Assembly: GCA_031180725.1 (NCBI GenBank)
Contig: JAPSLO010000002.1
Coordinates: 434,001 to 498,000 of the forward strand
Direction of reading: 5' to 3'
From: Roseomonas sp.
GTDB taxonomy: Bacteria > Pseudomonadota > Alphaproteobacteria > Acetobacterales > Acetobacteraceae
Length of the DNA stretch: 64,000 nucleotides
Within the stretch, counting starts at the first letter, position 1. Each line of letters begins with the position of its first letter. Positions 18,457-26,747 of this stretch are shown in pieces. The translations under genes were made by a program, and so were the position numbers. The notes under the pieces were generated by a model. The model was not told the DNA's origin and did no database searches. It saw only the letters and a program-made list of their open reading frames with translations.

Positions 18457-18486
18457 CCTATAGGCGCCCTGGGCCCGGCTTGTCAA
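18457..18486 (-). promoter_or_regulatory. sigma-70-type promoter of rpsD
   Basis: Minus strand: TTGACA (18481-18486), 18-bp spacer, TATAGG (18457-18462). The -10 box sits in the middle of a GCGCC-TATA-GGCGC palindrome. The long spacer and TATAG start are shared with the rpsL promoter at 60250-60279. Confidence 0.7.
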
Positions 18487-18515
18487 ACCGTGCTGCGCGG
18501 CCCTACTCGGCCCGC

Positions 18516-18722
18516 ATGGTGACGCGCGAAGAGATCCTGGTGCTCGGCCTCACCGCCGGGGTGCTGGGCAGCCTGGTGGGCGGGATGATGCTGGGCATCG
18601 GGATGGGACTGGTGATCGGCGGCCAGCATCTGGGCTGGCTGCTGCTGCTGCCCGCAGCACCGGCCGGCGGGGTCCTGGGCTATCTGCTGGCGCGGCGGCT
18701 GGCGCGGAGGCTCCAGGGCTGA
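18516..18722 (+). CDS. small predicted membrane protein, 68 aa
   Basis: The ATG at 18516 gives 68 aa; an in-frame TTG 36 bases earlier is less likely. Two hydrophobic segments, LVLGLTAGVLGSLVGGMMLG with GIGMGLVIGG and a second HLGWLLLLPAAPAGG to LLA, contain GxxxG-like spacing that favours helix packing. The tail is basic (RRLARRLQG), placing the C terminus in the cytoplasm. It is divergent from rpsD and ends before a good terminator. No family is recognised. Confidence 0.6.
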   Translation: MVTREEILVLGLTAGVLGSLVGGMMLGIGMGLVIGGQHLGWLLLLPAAPAGGVLGYLLARRLARRLQG

Positions 18723-18742
18723 CGCCCCAGGCGAGCAGCATT

Positions 18743-18775
18743 GGGCCCTTCCCGCTGAGCAGGAAGGGCCCCTTT
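18743..18775 (+). terminator. rho-independent terminator of the small membrane protein gene
   Basis: GGGCCCTTCC (18743-18752) pairs with GGAAGGGCCC (18762-18771), followed by CTTTC. It lies 20 bp after the gene's stop. Confidence 0.65.
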
Positions 18776-18819
18776 CACTGCCTCCGAGGAAGGCCTCAGC
18801 TCGTTGGCGGCGGCCGCCG

Positions 18820-19152
18820 TCAGCGGCTGCCGCCGGTATGGCCAGCGCGGGACGCCTTCTGGCGGTCATTCGCGAAATTGCCGGGGTTGTTCTCACGCCC
18901 CTGATGCATGCCGCCGATACGTCCCGCCTCGGCCGCCTTTTCACGGTTATTGGCGAAATTGCCGGGATTGTTCTCGCGCCCCTGGCGGGTACCGCCGAGA
19001 TGTCCGGCCTCGGACGCCCTCTCGCGATCGTTGGCGAAGTTGCCCGGATTGTTCTCACGCCCCTGGTGGGTGCCACCCACGCTGCCGGCGCGCGAGGCCC
19101 TCTCGTGGTCATTCGCGAAGTTGCCGGGGTTCTGCTTGCCGGTGTTGGCCAT
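18820..19152 (-). CDS. KGG-repeat stress-associated protein, 110 aa
   Basis: The ATG at 19152 is chosen because GGAGG lies 8 bases upstream. The product is four near-identical units of about 25 residues of the form NPGNFANDRERASEAGHLGG, joined by xHQGREN linkers. This is the KGG (con-10/YciG) repeat, found in small, very hydrophilic proteins made under desiccation, stationary phase or general stress. Tandem arrangement of four copies is more than the one or two common in short homologues. A candidate EcfG-type promoter lies upstream (19231-19255), which fits membership of the PhyR-EcfG regulon encoded 11 kb away. The molecular role is unproven; protection of proteins in dry cells is a guess. 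Confidence 0.88.
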   Translation of the reverse strand: MANTGKQNPGNFANDHERASRAGSVGGTHQGRENNPGNFANDRERASEAGHLGGTRQGRENNPGNFANNREKAAEAGRIGGMHQGRENNPGNFANDRQKASRAGHTGGSR

Positions 19153-19230
19153 TGGCATTGCCTCCATGTCCGTTGGCCGCAACCGTCCGGTGACGGAAGG
19201 GCGGGACCGCTTGCGCGATCCGCCCATCTG

Positions 19231-19255
19231 AACGCCGCCATGCCGCAGCGGTTCA
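19231..19255 (-). promoter_or_regulatory. candidate EcfG (general stress sigma) promoter of the KGG gene
   Basis: Minus strand: TGAAC (19251-19255), 16-bp spacer, CGTT (19231-19234). The alphaproteobacterial EcfG consensus is GGAAC, 16-17 bp, CGTT, so one base differs. The -10 lies about 80 bp before the start codon. Confidence 0.5.
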
Positions 19256-19292
19256 GGTCAGCGCCACACTAATTTCGGTGCTCCGACCTGAA
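19252..19292. repeat. inverted repeat overlapping the candidate stress promoter
   Basis: TTCAGGTC (19252-19259) and GACCTGAA (19285-19292) are perfect 8-bp arms; the inner bases can extend the stem imperfectly (AGC..CAC with GTG..CT). The left arm covers the -35 box of the candidate EcfG promoter. Confidence 0.5.
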
Positions 19293-19766
19293 TATCGAAT
19301 TATTTCTCAATATAAGCGATACATACAGGAAATTTAGGGCACAAAGCTCCAACCTTGTGTGCGGGCCGGTCGCGACGGCCCGCTCCTTCCGATCACCCTG
19401 GTCTGCGGACGGCTATCTGGCGTCTCGGCAGTGGCTGATAAGGGGCGAAAAGCCAGGAAGTGATGCTGACGCCTGGAGGTGCCCCTCGGCCTGGCGGGCT
19501 GCAGGCGCCCATTGGGATCAGGTGCAGAACCTGCCAATTCGGACATACGTGAGTTGCGTGGGTCCCAAGAAGGTCTCGATCAGCGCCGGCGCGGTGCGTG
19601 CAGAGAACGGCATCGCCGGCGTAGTCGAGCAGCCCCGAAACGGTGCGGATACCCTCGCTCGTCACTCTCTGGTGCCGGACGGAGATGATGGCTGCCCTGG
19701 CGCTTCGCCAACGGCCGGAGGCCGTTAAGCTGGCAAACTGCCGCGCCTGCTAAGCTAGTGAAAGGA

Positions 19767-19842
<76 letters not shown>

Positions 19843-19858
19843 ATCCGGTGCGGGCGGC

Positions 19859-19887
19859 GAGATACGGCGTTAGCGGCGGCTTGTCCA
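19859..19887 (-). promoter_or_regulatory. possible promoter of tRNA-Lys
   Basis: Minus strand: TGGACA (19882-19887), 17-bp spacer, TATCTC (19859-19864), ending 16 bp before the tRNA 5' end. The -35 matches five of six consensus bases; the -10 matches three. Confidence 0.4.
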
Positions 19888-19953
19888 GCCCCTCGACGCA
19901 GATCTGACCCCCACCAGCCGCATCACACCCCAGGCCCGTGCCAAGTCAAACGA

Positions 19954-21105
19954 TCACGGATCGGACCGCGAGGCGTGCAGGTCCACGTCGCGATGAACAT
20001 GCACCGACATCAGCAGCCCGAAGCCCAGCATCGTGGTCAGCATCGCCGATCCACCATGGCTGATCAGCGGCAGCGGCACACCGCCCACCGGGATGCTGCC
20101 TGTCACCATCGCAATGTTGACGAAGACATAAAGGAAGTAGTTCGTCGCCAGCCCCACCGCCACCAGGCGGCCGAACTGGTGCCGGCAGCGCAACGCCACC
20201 AGGAAGCCGAAGGCCACCACTGCTGCCAGCAGCCCCAGCACGCTCAGCGCCCCCACCAGGCCGAATTCCTCGGCCAGCATGGTGAAGATAAAGTCAGTCT
20301 GCTTCTCCGGCAGGAAATTCAGGTGACCCTGCGTGCCCTGCAGGAAACCCTTGCCCCACAGCCCCCCCGACCCCAGCGCGATCTTCGACTGGATGATGTT
20401 GTAGCCCGCCCCCAGCGGATCCGATTCGGGATCGAGGAAGGTGGTGATGCGCGCGCGCTGGTAGTCGTGCAGATGTTCATAGGCGATCGGCGCCGCCACC
20501 GCGACCGCGCCCAGCCCCAACCCGAATTTCCACAATCGCACGCCAGCGGCGAAGAACACGGCACCGCTGATCATCAAGGTGATCAGCGCATTGCCCAGAT
20601 TGGGCTGCTTGAAAATCAACACCGCCGGTATGGCGACTGCCACCAGCGGCGGAATCAGGAAAAGCGGGTTACCGATCCGCTCCCAGCTCGCGCGGTGGAA
20701 CCACTGCGCCAACGCCAGCACCAGCAGGATCTTCATCAGTTCCGAAGGCTGAAGCTGCAGGGGACCGAGATCGATCCAGCGCTGCGCGCCCTTGCCCACT
20801 TGGCCATGCAGCGCCACCAGCACCAGCAGCCCGACGCCGATGACATAGCCCACCCAGGCGAAGCGCAGCACCAGGCGGATATCCACCAGCGCGACGGACA
20901 GCATCAGCACCAGACCGAAGCCGAAGCGGATGGCATGCCGTCCCGCATAGGGCTCCGGCGAGCCGCCGCCGGCCGAATACAGTGCCACATATCCGACGCC
21001 CGCCAGCCCGCAGAGCATCAGCACATAAATCCAGGGGATCTGCCAAAGCTTGGACGGCAAGCCGATGCCGCGTTCGCGGGTCAGCAGGCGGCGCTCGAAT
21101 CTCAT
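19954..21105 (-). CDS. rodA: peptidoglycan glycosyltransferase RodA (SEDS family)
   Basis: RodA polymerises lipid II into glycan strands for side-wall growth, together with PBP2. It has 383 aa with about ten membrane segments. It shows GKGAQRWIDLGPLQLQPSELMKI, the SEDS signature; FKQPNLGNALI, with the catalytically important Asp replaced by Asn as read (most RodA have QPDLGTA); and near the C terminus FVNIAMVTGSIPVGGVPLPLISHGGSAML. Its ATG overlaps the mrdA stop (ATGA), so the two are coupled. It is the last gene of the mreB-C-D-mrdA-rodA operon. The D-to-N reading is taken from the codon aac at this place and deserves checking against relatives. Confidence 0.95.
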   Translation of the reverse strand: MRFERRLLTRERGIGLPSKLWQIPWIYVLMLCGLAGVGYVALYSAGGGSPEPYAGRHAIRFGFGLVLMLSVALVDIRLVLRFAWVGYVIGVGLLVLVALHGQVGKGAQRWIDLGPLQLQPSELMKILLVLALAQWFHRASWERIGNPLFLIPPLVAVAIPAVLIFKQPNLGNALITLMISGAVFFAAGVRLWKFGLGLGAVAVAAPIAYEHLHDYQRARITTFLDPESDPLGAGYNIIQSKIALGSGGLWGKGFLQGTQGHLNFLPEKQTDFIFTMLAEEFGLVGALSVLGLLAAVVAFGFLVALRCRHQFGRLVAVGLATNYFLYVFVNIAMVTGSIPVGGVPLPLISHGGSAMLTTMLGFGLLMSVHVHRDVDLHASRSDP

Positions 21106-22970
21106 TGCGAGGCCTCCAGCCGGGCGACGGGCCCTCCGGGGCCGGGGCGCAGGCGCTGGAAGGCCTCCGCTATCACGTCCCGCGCCAGCGGTGCGGCGGC
21201 GGCGCCGCCGCTGGTGCCGTGCTCCACCACCACCGCGCAGGCGAAGACAGGGTCGTCATGCGGGGCGAAGGCGACGAACAGCGCATGCGGGCGCCATTCG
21301 CGCGGCATCTGTTCCACCCGGAAGCCACGCTCGCGCTGTTCGCGCGTCACGCGGCGCACCTGGGTGGTGCCGGTCTTGCCGGCTAGCTCCACCCGCAGAT
21401 CGGCCGGCAGCCGCGCCACGCGGGCCGTGCCGCCCTGCTCGTTCACCACCGCCCACATCGCCTCCCGCACCAGGCGCAGATGCGCCTCGGGGACTCCGAG
21501 GCTCGGCCAGTCCTCCGGCCGGATGCCGCGTACCGGGCGCCCCCCGATGCCGCGCGTCAGATGTGGCTGCACCGCGCGCCCGGTGGCCAGCCGCGCCGTC
21601 ATGGTGGCCAGGGACAGGGGCGTGAGCTGGTAGAAGCCCTGGCCGATGCCATGCACCACCGTGTCGCCCAGCGCCCAAGGCTTGCCTTGCGCTTGGCGCC
21701 AGGCGCGGTCCGGCACCAGCCCGGTCCGCGTGCCCGGTAGCTCGATCTCCAGCGGCACGCCCAGCCCAAAGCGGCGCGCCATGGCGGCGATGCGGTCGAT
21801 GCCGATGCGCTTCGCCAGTTCGTAGAAATAGACGTCGCAGGACGCCTTCAGCGCCGCCCGCATGTCCAGCCCGCCATGGCCGGGCCGGTGCCAGCAATGG
21901 AAGCGCGTATCGCCCAGGTCCATATGGCCGGGGCAGAAGATGCGCTCGGTCGGCGTCACCGCCCGCGCCTCCAGCCCGGCCAGCGCGACCACCATCTTGA
22001 AGGTGGATCCTGGCGCATAAAGCCCGTTTGTCGGCTTGCTGATCAGCGGCGTCGCCCGGTTCGCCGTCCATTGCCGCCACTGCGCGGCGGAGACGCCCGA
22101 ATTGAAGATGTTGGGGTCGAAGGAGGGCTGGCTGGCCATGACCAGCACCTCTCCGTTCCGCGCATCCATCAGCACCACGGAGGTGCCTTCCTCGATCTTC
22201 GCACGGACGGATTTCTGCAGCTCGGCATCGATCGAGATCTGCACATCCTGGCCCGGCACGCCCTCGCGCCGGTCCAGCTCGCGGATCACCCGGCCAACGG
22301 CATTGACTTCCATCTGCACCGTGCCGGCGCGACCGCGCAGGGTGGTCTCGTGGTGGCGTTCGATCCCGGCGCGCCCAACGCGGATGCCAGGCAGTTCCAG
22401 CAGCGGGTCGCCATCCATGTCGCGTTCCGAAGGCGGCGCGACATAGCCCACCACATGGGCAAGGTGCTCGCCCTCGGGGTAGATGCGGGTCGTACCGACA
22501 TCCACGCTGATGCCGGGCAGGTCGGGCGCGTTCATCTCGATTCGCGCCATCTCCTCCCAGGTCAGGAATTCGCGCACCGTCACCGGCACGAAGCGGCGGC
22601 GGCGACGCACCTCGCGCTCGATCCGCGCGCGCTCCTGCTCGGTCAGCGGCACAATCTTCGAGAAGGTCTCGAGCGTCGCCCCGACATCGACGGTCTGTTC
22701 CGCCACCAGCAGGGCGCGCCAGTTCAGCTGGTTGCCCGCTACCAGGCGGCCTTCCCGGTCCAGCACGCGGCCGCGCGGCGGGGCAAGCAGCCGGGCGGAG
22801 AGGCGGTTCTCCTCGGCCAGCACGGCGTAGCGCCCGCCTTCCACCACCTGCAGATGGTGCAGACGATGAGCCAGGAAGCCCAACAGGCCCATCTGGCCCA
22901 CGCCCAACAACAGGGCGCGGCGGGCGAAGATCCCGCGGACCCGCTCCTCCTCCCGCTGCCTGCGGGTCAT
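21102..22970 (-). CDS. mrdA: penicillin-binding protein 2 (cell elongation transpeptidase)
   Basis: PBP2 crosslinks peptidoglycan in the elongasome and activates RodA. It has 622 aa, with one N-terminal membrane helix (ALLLGVGQMGLLGFLAHRLHHL), a pedestal dimerisation domain and a C-terminal transpeptidase domain. Active-site motifs are STFK (PGSTFKMVVALAGLEA), SCD (KASCDVYFYELAKRIG) and KTG (ELAGKTGTTQVRRV). A family-typical RGRVLDREGRL appears near residue 60. Upstream is an odd 250-bp gap filled by a 108-bp-period tandem duplication; downstream it overlaps rodA. Confidence 0.96.
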   Translation of the reverse strand: MTRRQREEERVRGIFARRALLLGVGQMGLLGFLAHRLHHLQVVEGGRYAVLAEENRLSARLLAPPRGRVLDREGRLVAGNQLNWRALLVAEQTVDVGATLETFSKIVPLTEQERARIEREVRRRRRFVPVTVREFLTWEEMARIEMNAPDLPGISVDVGTTRIYPEGEHLAHVVGYVAPPSERDMDGDPLLELPGIRVGRAGIERHHETTLRGRAGTVQMEVNAVGRVIRELDRREGVPGQDVQISIDAELQKSVRAKIEEGTSVVLMDARNGEVLVMASQPSFDPNIFNSGVSAAQWRQWTANRATPLISKPTNGLYAPGSTFKMVVALAGLEARAVTPTERIFCPGHMDLGDTRFHCWHRPGHGGLDMRAALKASCDVYFYELAKRIGIDRIAAMARRFGLGVPLEIELPGTRTGLVPDRAWRQAQGKPWALGDTVVHGIGQGFYQLTPLSLATMTARLATGRAVQPHLTRGIGGRPVRGIRPEDWPSLGVPEAHLRLVREAMWAVVNEQGGTARVARLPADLRVELAGKTGTTQVRRVTREQRERGFRVEQMPREWRPHALFVAFAPHDDPVFACAVVVEHGTSGGAAAAPLARDVIAEAFQRLRPGPGGPVARLEASQ

Positions 22971-22972
22971 GA

Positions 22973-23173
22973 TCTTGCCTCAGACGCCGGCGCCGCCTCC
23001 GGCGGCTTGGCTTGCGCGCCTATGCGCTGATGCGCCGAGCCATGCGGCCGCCCTGCGCGTGGGGCGCCTTCGGCGCCCACTCTTGCCTCAGAAGCCCGCG
23101 CCACCCCTGGCGGCTTGGCTTGCGCGCCTACGCGCTGATGCGCCGAGTCATGCGGCTGCCCTGCGCGTGGGGC
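22973..23173. repeat. tandem duplication (108-bp period) between mreD and mrdA
   Basis: A 93-bp core at 22973-23065 is repeated at 23081-23173 with 8 mismatches and no gaps; the start points are exactly 108 bp apart. Shared blocks include TCTTGCCTCAGA, GGCTTGGCTTGCGCGCCTA and GCGCTGATGCGCCGAG. On the minus strand one reading frame crosses both copies and ends in an ATGA overlap with mrdA, but its residues look like translated repeat. The rest of the mreD-mrdA gap contains nothing else recognisable. Confidence 0.85.
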
Positions 23174-23220
23174 CGCTTTCGTGGCCGTGGCCCCGGAACA
23201 GGAGTGGCCCCACAGGGCAA

Positions 23221-23754
23221 TCACGGCGATTCCTCCGCCCGCACCATCATCTGGTGCAGCTTCCCCAGGACATAGGCGAAGCCCGGGTAGAGTCCGGCGG
23301 TCAGCGCCGCTTGGTATGTCGCCGGCGCCAGGGCAGGCAGGTCGAAGGCCATCAACGCCGTCAGCATATAGCCCAGCGCCGCCGCGCCCGCCGCGAAGCC
23401 GCAGAAGGCCAGCCAGACGAATAGGAAGCTCTGCCGCGCCAGGAAGCGCCGCCACCCCACCGCCAGCCCATGCGCCACCAGCAGCGTCATCACCCCCGTC
23501 CCGATCGGCGCCAGAGTCAGCAAATCCAGCAGCAAACCCACGAGGAACACCGCCACCGGCGGCATCGCGCCGGGACGGAAAATGGACCAGAACACCACCT
23601 GCGGCAGCGTCACCGCCGGCGCCAGCGCCGGAACACCGGTGGGGCCCGCCGCCAGCACCATGCTCAGACCCGCGCCCAGCGTCGGCAGTGCCGCACGCGC
23701 CATCGCCTCAAGCCGGCGAAGGAGGCCCGGAGAGGGCTCCGGCCGGCCGACCAT
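23221..23754 (-). CDS. mreD: rod shape-determining protein MreD
   Basis: MreD is an inner-membrane part of the elongasome that binds MreC. The ATG at 23754 gives 177 aa; the frame is open upstream but that part is not membrane-protein-like. There are five to six hydrophobic helices. Family landmarks are FWSIFRPGAMPPVAVFLVGLLLDLLTLAPIGTGVMTLLVAHG near residues 55-100, where the Pro and the Gly-rich DLLxxxPxG segment are typical. It lies 165 bp after mreC and 250 bp before mrdA, wider gaps than usual in this operon. Confidence 0.92.
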   Translation of the reverse strand: MVGRPEPSPGLLRRLEAMARAALPTLGAGLSMVLAAGPTGVPALAPAVTLPQVVFWSIFRPGAMPPVAVFLVGLLLDLLTLAPIGTGVMTLLVAHGLAVGWRRFLARQSFLFVWLAFCGFAAGAAALGYMLTALMAFDLPALAPATYQAALTAGLYPGFAYVLGKLHQMMVRAEESP

Positions 23755-23919
23755 GTCAAAGCCCGTCCGGGACCGCGGGCAGGTCGCCCTGGCGTGGCTT
23801 TTCCGTCCCTGCGGCGTTGCGGACCTTTCCGATGCAACCAGCATCGGCGGCGGACCGCGCCTTGCAGGCGCGAAAAATCCCCTGCCGTTTCTCCGCCGCC
23901 CGCGGCCCAGGACGGGCTT

Positions 23920-24783
23920 TCATCGCCGCCCGCGCAACTCGGGGCGCGCCACCGCCTCCGGCGGCAGGATTCCGCCCAGGCCGAAATCGAACAGCCGCAC
24001 GATATCCAGCCGGTCCAGCCTTGCGAACAACTCCACCTCGGCCGTGCCGCCTTCACTCCAGCGCACCACGCCGACCGGCAGGTTGGGCGGGAAGGCCACG
24101 CCCTCGGCGCTCGTCACCAGACGCTCGCCCTCCACCGGGCGCGCGCCCTCGCCCCAGAACTGCAGGCGCGGGCGGGCGCCATTGGTGCCTACCATCATCG
24201 CCCGCGCGCGGCTGCTTTCCAGCGTTACCGGGATTCGGCTGTTCATGTCGGTGGCCAGCAAGATCCGGGCCGAACGGTTGCCCACCTCCGTCACGCGTCC
24301 GACGAAGCCCCGCTCATCCAGCGCGATCTGGCCGCGGCGAATCTGCACATCCGGCGGCACGGCGATCAGCACCGCCCGGGCATAGACCCCGCCCCCATCG
24401 GCCACCACGCGCGCAGTATGGAAGGCCGGCGCCTGTTCCGGCAGAAAGGAGAGCTGGCGGCGGAGCATGGCATTCTCCGTCTCCAGCGCCAGCGCGGCCG
24501 CCTGCCAGCGGCGCAGGCGCTCATTCTCTTCCCGGAGGCGGTGGTTCTCCTCGCGCAGCGTCAGCAGTTCCGGCACTTCCAGCACCAGGTCGCGGACTGC
24601 GCGGGTGGGTTCGGCAAAGGCGGCATAGAATGGCGCCAGCAGATCGGCCAGTGCCACGCGCGCCCGTTCAGCCAGCAGCGCATCGGCCTTGCCCAGCAGC
24701 ATCGTACCGAAGGCAAGCGCGATCATGACCGGCAGCGACAGTCGTGCCAGCGCCTGGCGCAGCGGAATGCTCAGCCGGATCAA
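23920..24783 (-). CDS. mreC: rod shape-determining protein MreC
   Basis: MreC is a periplasmic bitopic protein linking MreB filaments with PBP2. It has 287 aa: a short cytoplasmic N terminus, a membrane helix (LSLPVMIALAFGTMLLGKAD), a Leu/Glu/Arg-rich coiled coil (LTLREENHRLREENERLRRWQ, residues 73-95), then a beta-rich domain with MNSRIPVTLESSRARAMMVG and VTSAEGVAFPPNLPVGVV, the usual C-terminal signatures. It follows mreB by 70 bp on the same strand. Confidence 0.95.
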   Translation of the reverse strand: MIRLSIPLRQALARLSLPVMIALAFGTMLLGKADALLAERARVALADLLAPFYAAFAEPTRAVRDLVLEVPELLTLREENHRLREENERLRRWQAAALALETENAMLRRQLSFLPEQAPAFHTARVVADGGGVYARAVLIAVPPDVQIRRGQIALDERGFVGRVTEVGNRSARILLATDMNSRIPVTLESSRARAMMVGTNGARPRLQFWGEGARPVEGERLVTSAEGVAFPPNLPVGVVRWSEGGTAEVELFARLDRLDIVRLFDFGLGGILPPEAVARPELRGRR

Positions 24784-24853
24784 ACCCCTCGCCTCCCGAG
24801 GCCACCCCGACGCCGCATCACTACGACGCCCTGCTCAACAAGACATGAAGCGG

Positions 24854-26095
<1,242 letters not shown>

Positions 26096-26199
26096 TCAAG
26101 CCCCAAGGGAATGGTGCGGCTGATTTGCCGGGGCTGCGGCTTGGCCGCACGGATTTGGCCATACGAAAGTTGTCAACGGCGATTTGGCACCGTCATGGG

Positions 26200-26225
26200 T
26201 GAACCCGGCTACGTTCGACTGCGTT
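26200..26225 (+). promoter_or_regulatory. weak candidate EcfG-type promoter
   Basis: TGAAC (26200-26204), 17-bp spacer, CGTT (26222-26225): one base off the EcfG consensus GGAAC/CGTT. It lies about 123 bp before the lipoprotein start, a long leader, so this is weaker than the other two sites. Confidence 0.3.
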
Positions 26226-26289
26226 CCGAAGTTCAGAAGCGCCCGAAAAAAGACATACGGCGCGATGAGTATTGGTACCTGCGCAAATG

Positions 26290-26319
26290 GTCGTTCCAGC
26301 ACGACTTGAATGGAACGAC
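26290..26319. repeat. inverted repeat before the lipoprotein gene
   Basis: GTCGTTCCA (26290-26298) and TGGAACGAC (26311-26319) are perfect 9-bp arms around 12 bases. It lies 30 bp before the start codon, where it could be an operator or a leader hairpin. Confidence 0.6.
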
Positions 26320-26348
26320 TCAACTATCCTGGAACAGGAGGACATAGC

Positions 26349-26582
26349 ATGCGCAAGGCAATTCTCGCCCTCGGTCTAGCCAGTACCCTGGCGGCCTGCG
26401 GCTATTCCACCGGCGACCGCGCAGTGTCGGGCGGCCTGCTGGGCGCTGGCGCGGGCGCGGCGATCGGCTCTCTCAGCGGTAGTGCCGGCACCGGCGCGCT
26501 GCTCGGCGGCGCGGCGGGTGCCGCGGGCGGCGCGCTCACCAGCCCGGGTCAGGTGAACCTCGGCCGTCCGGCCTGGCGCTAA
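26349..26582 (+). CDS. small glycine-zipper lipoprotein, 77 aa
   Basis: The ATG at 26349 follows GGAGG by 8 bases. The N terminus MRKAILALGLASTLAAC is a lipoprotein signal with the lipidated Cys at 17. The rest is dominated by glycine-zipper sequence (GGLLGAGAGAAIGSL, GALLGGAAGAAGGAL), as in YMGG/OmpA-like small envelope lipoproteins. It ends with PGQVNLGRPAWR. Such proteins insert in or associate with the outer membrane; the role is not known. It is transcribed alone. Confidence 0.8.
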   Translation: MRKAILALGLASTLAACGYSTGDRAVSGGLLGAGAGAAIGSLSGSAGTGALLGGAAGAAGGALTSPGQVNLGRPAWR

Positions 26583-26595
26583 GGCCGGCCCTCGC

Positions 26596-26627
26596 CTGCC
26601 CAGGGGAACAGCCGTTTCCCTGGGCAG
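26596..26627 (+). terminator. hairpin after the lipoprotein gene
   Basis: CTGCCCAGGG (26596-26605) pairs with CCCTGGGCAG (26618-26627), with two more A-T pairs inside after a mismatch. There is no T run after it, so its strength is uncertain. Confidence 0.5.
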
Positions 26628-26747
26628 CATGAACAGGAGCGCGCATGGGATGGGATTGTGGTCCCCTACCGGCGCGCTTCTTCGATTCGCGCCCCCTTCC
26701 GGAGCAGTCGCCGAGCGGTCAGACCGGGCCGTCCACCCGGAAATGGC

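Larger units (their letters stand above)
19153..19766. other. 614-bp intergenic region with AT-rich patch
   Basis: This gap lies between the KGG gene and tRNA-Lys. It holds the candidate stress promoter at 19231-19255, an inverted repeat at 19252-19292 and an AT-rich patch at about 19290-19340 that stands out from the GC-rich surroundings. From 19340 to 19740 frames are open on both strands, but their products do not look like proteins. They may be remnants of a decayed gene. Confidence 0.5.

Noticed and set aside
19357-19728. Coding frames on both strands between the KGG gene and tRNA-Lys
   Set aside because: Neither product has a plausible start, ribosome site or protein-like composition; treated as non-coding or decayed.
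19921-19949. TTGACT on the minus strand (19944-19949) as tRNA-Lys promoter
   Set aside because: The -10 position reads TGATGC, which is very poor; the nearer TGGACA-17-TATCTC was preferred.
22967-23455. A 162-codon minus-strand frame across the mreD end and the 108-bp-period repeats, ending in ATGA with mrdA
   Set aside because: Its first part lies inside mreD in another frame and the rest is translated repeat. I keep the repeat as a feature and do not call a gene.
26171-26176. A perfect TTGACA on the minus strand upstream of mreB
   Set aside because: No acceptable -10 box lies 16-18 bp downstream (sequence there is CCGTGC or TCCGTG), so I did not call an mreB promoter.
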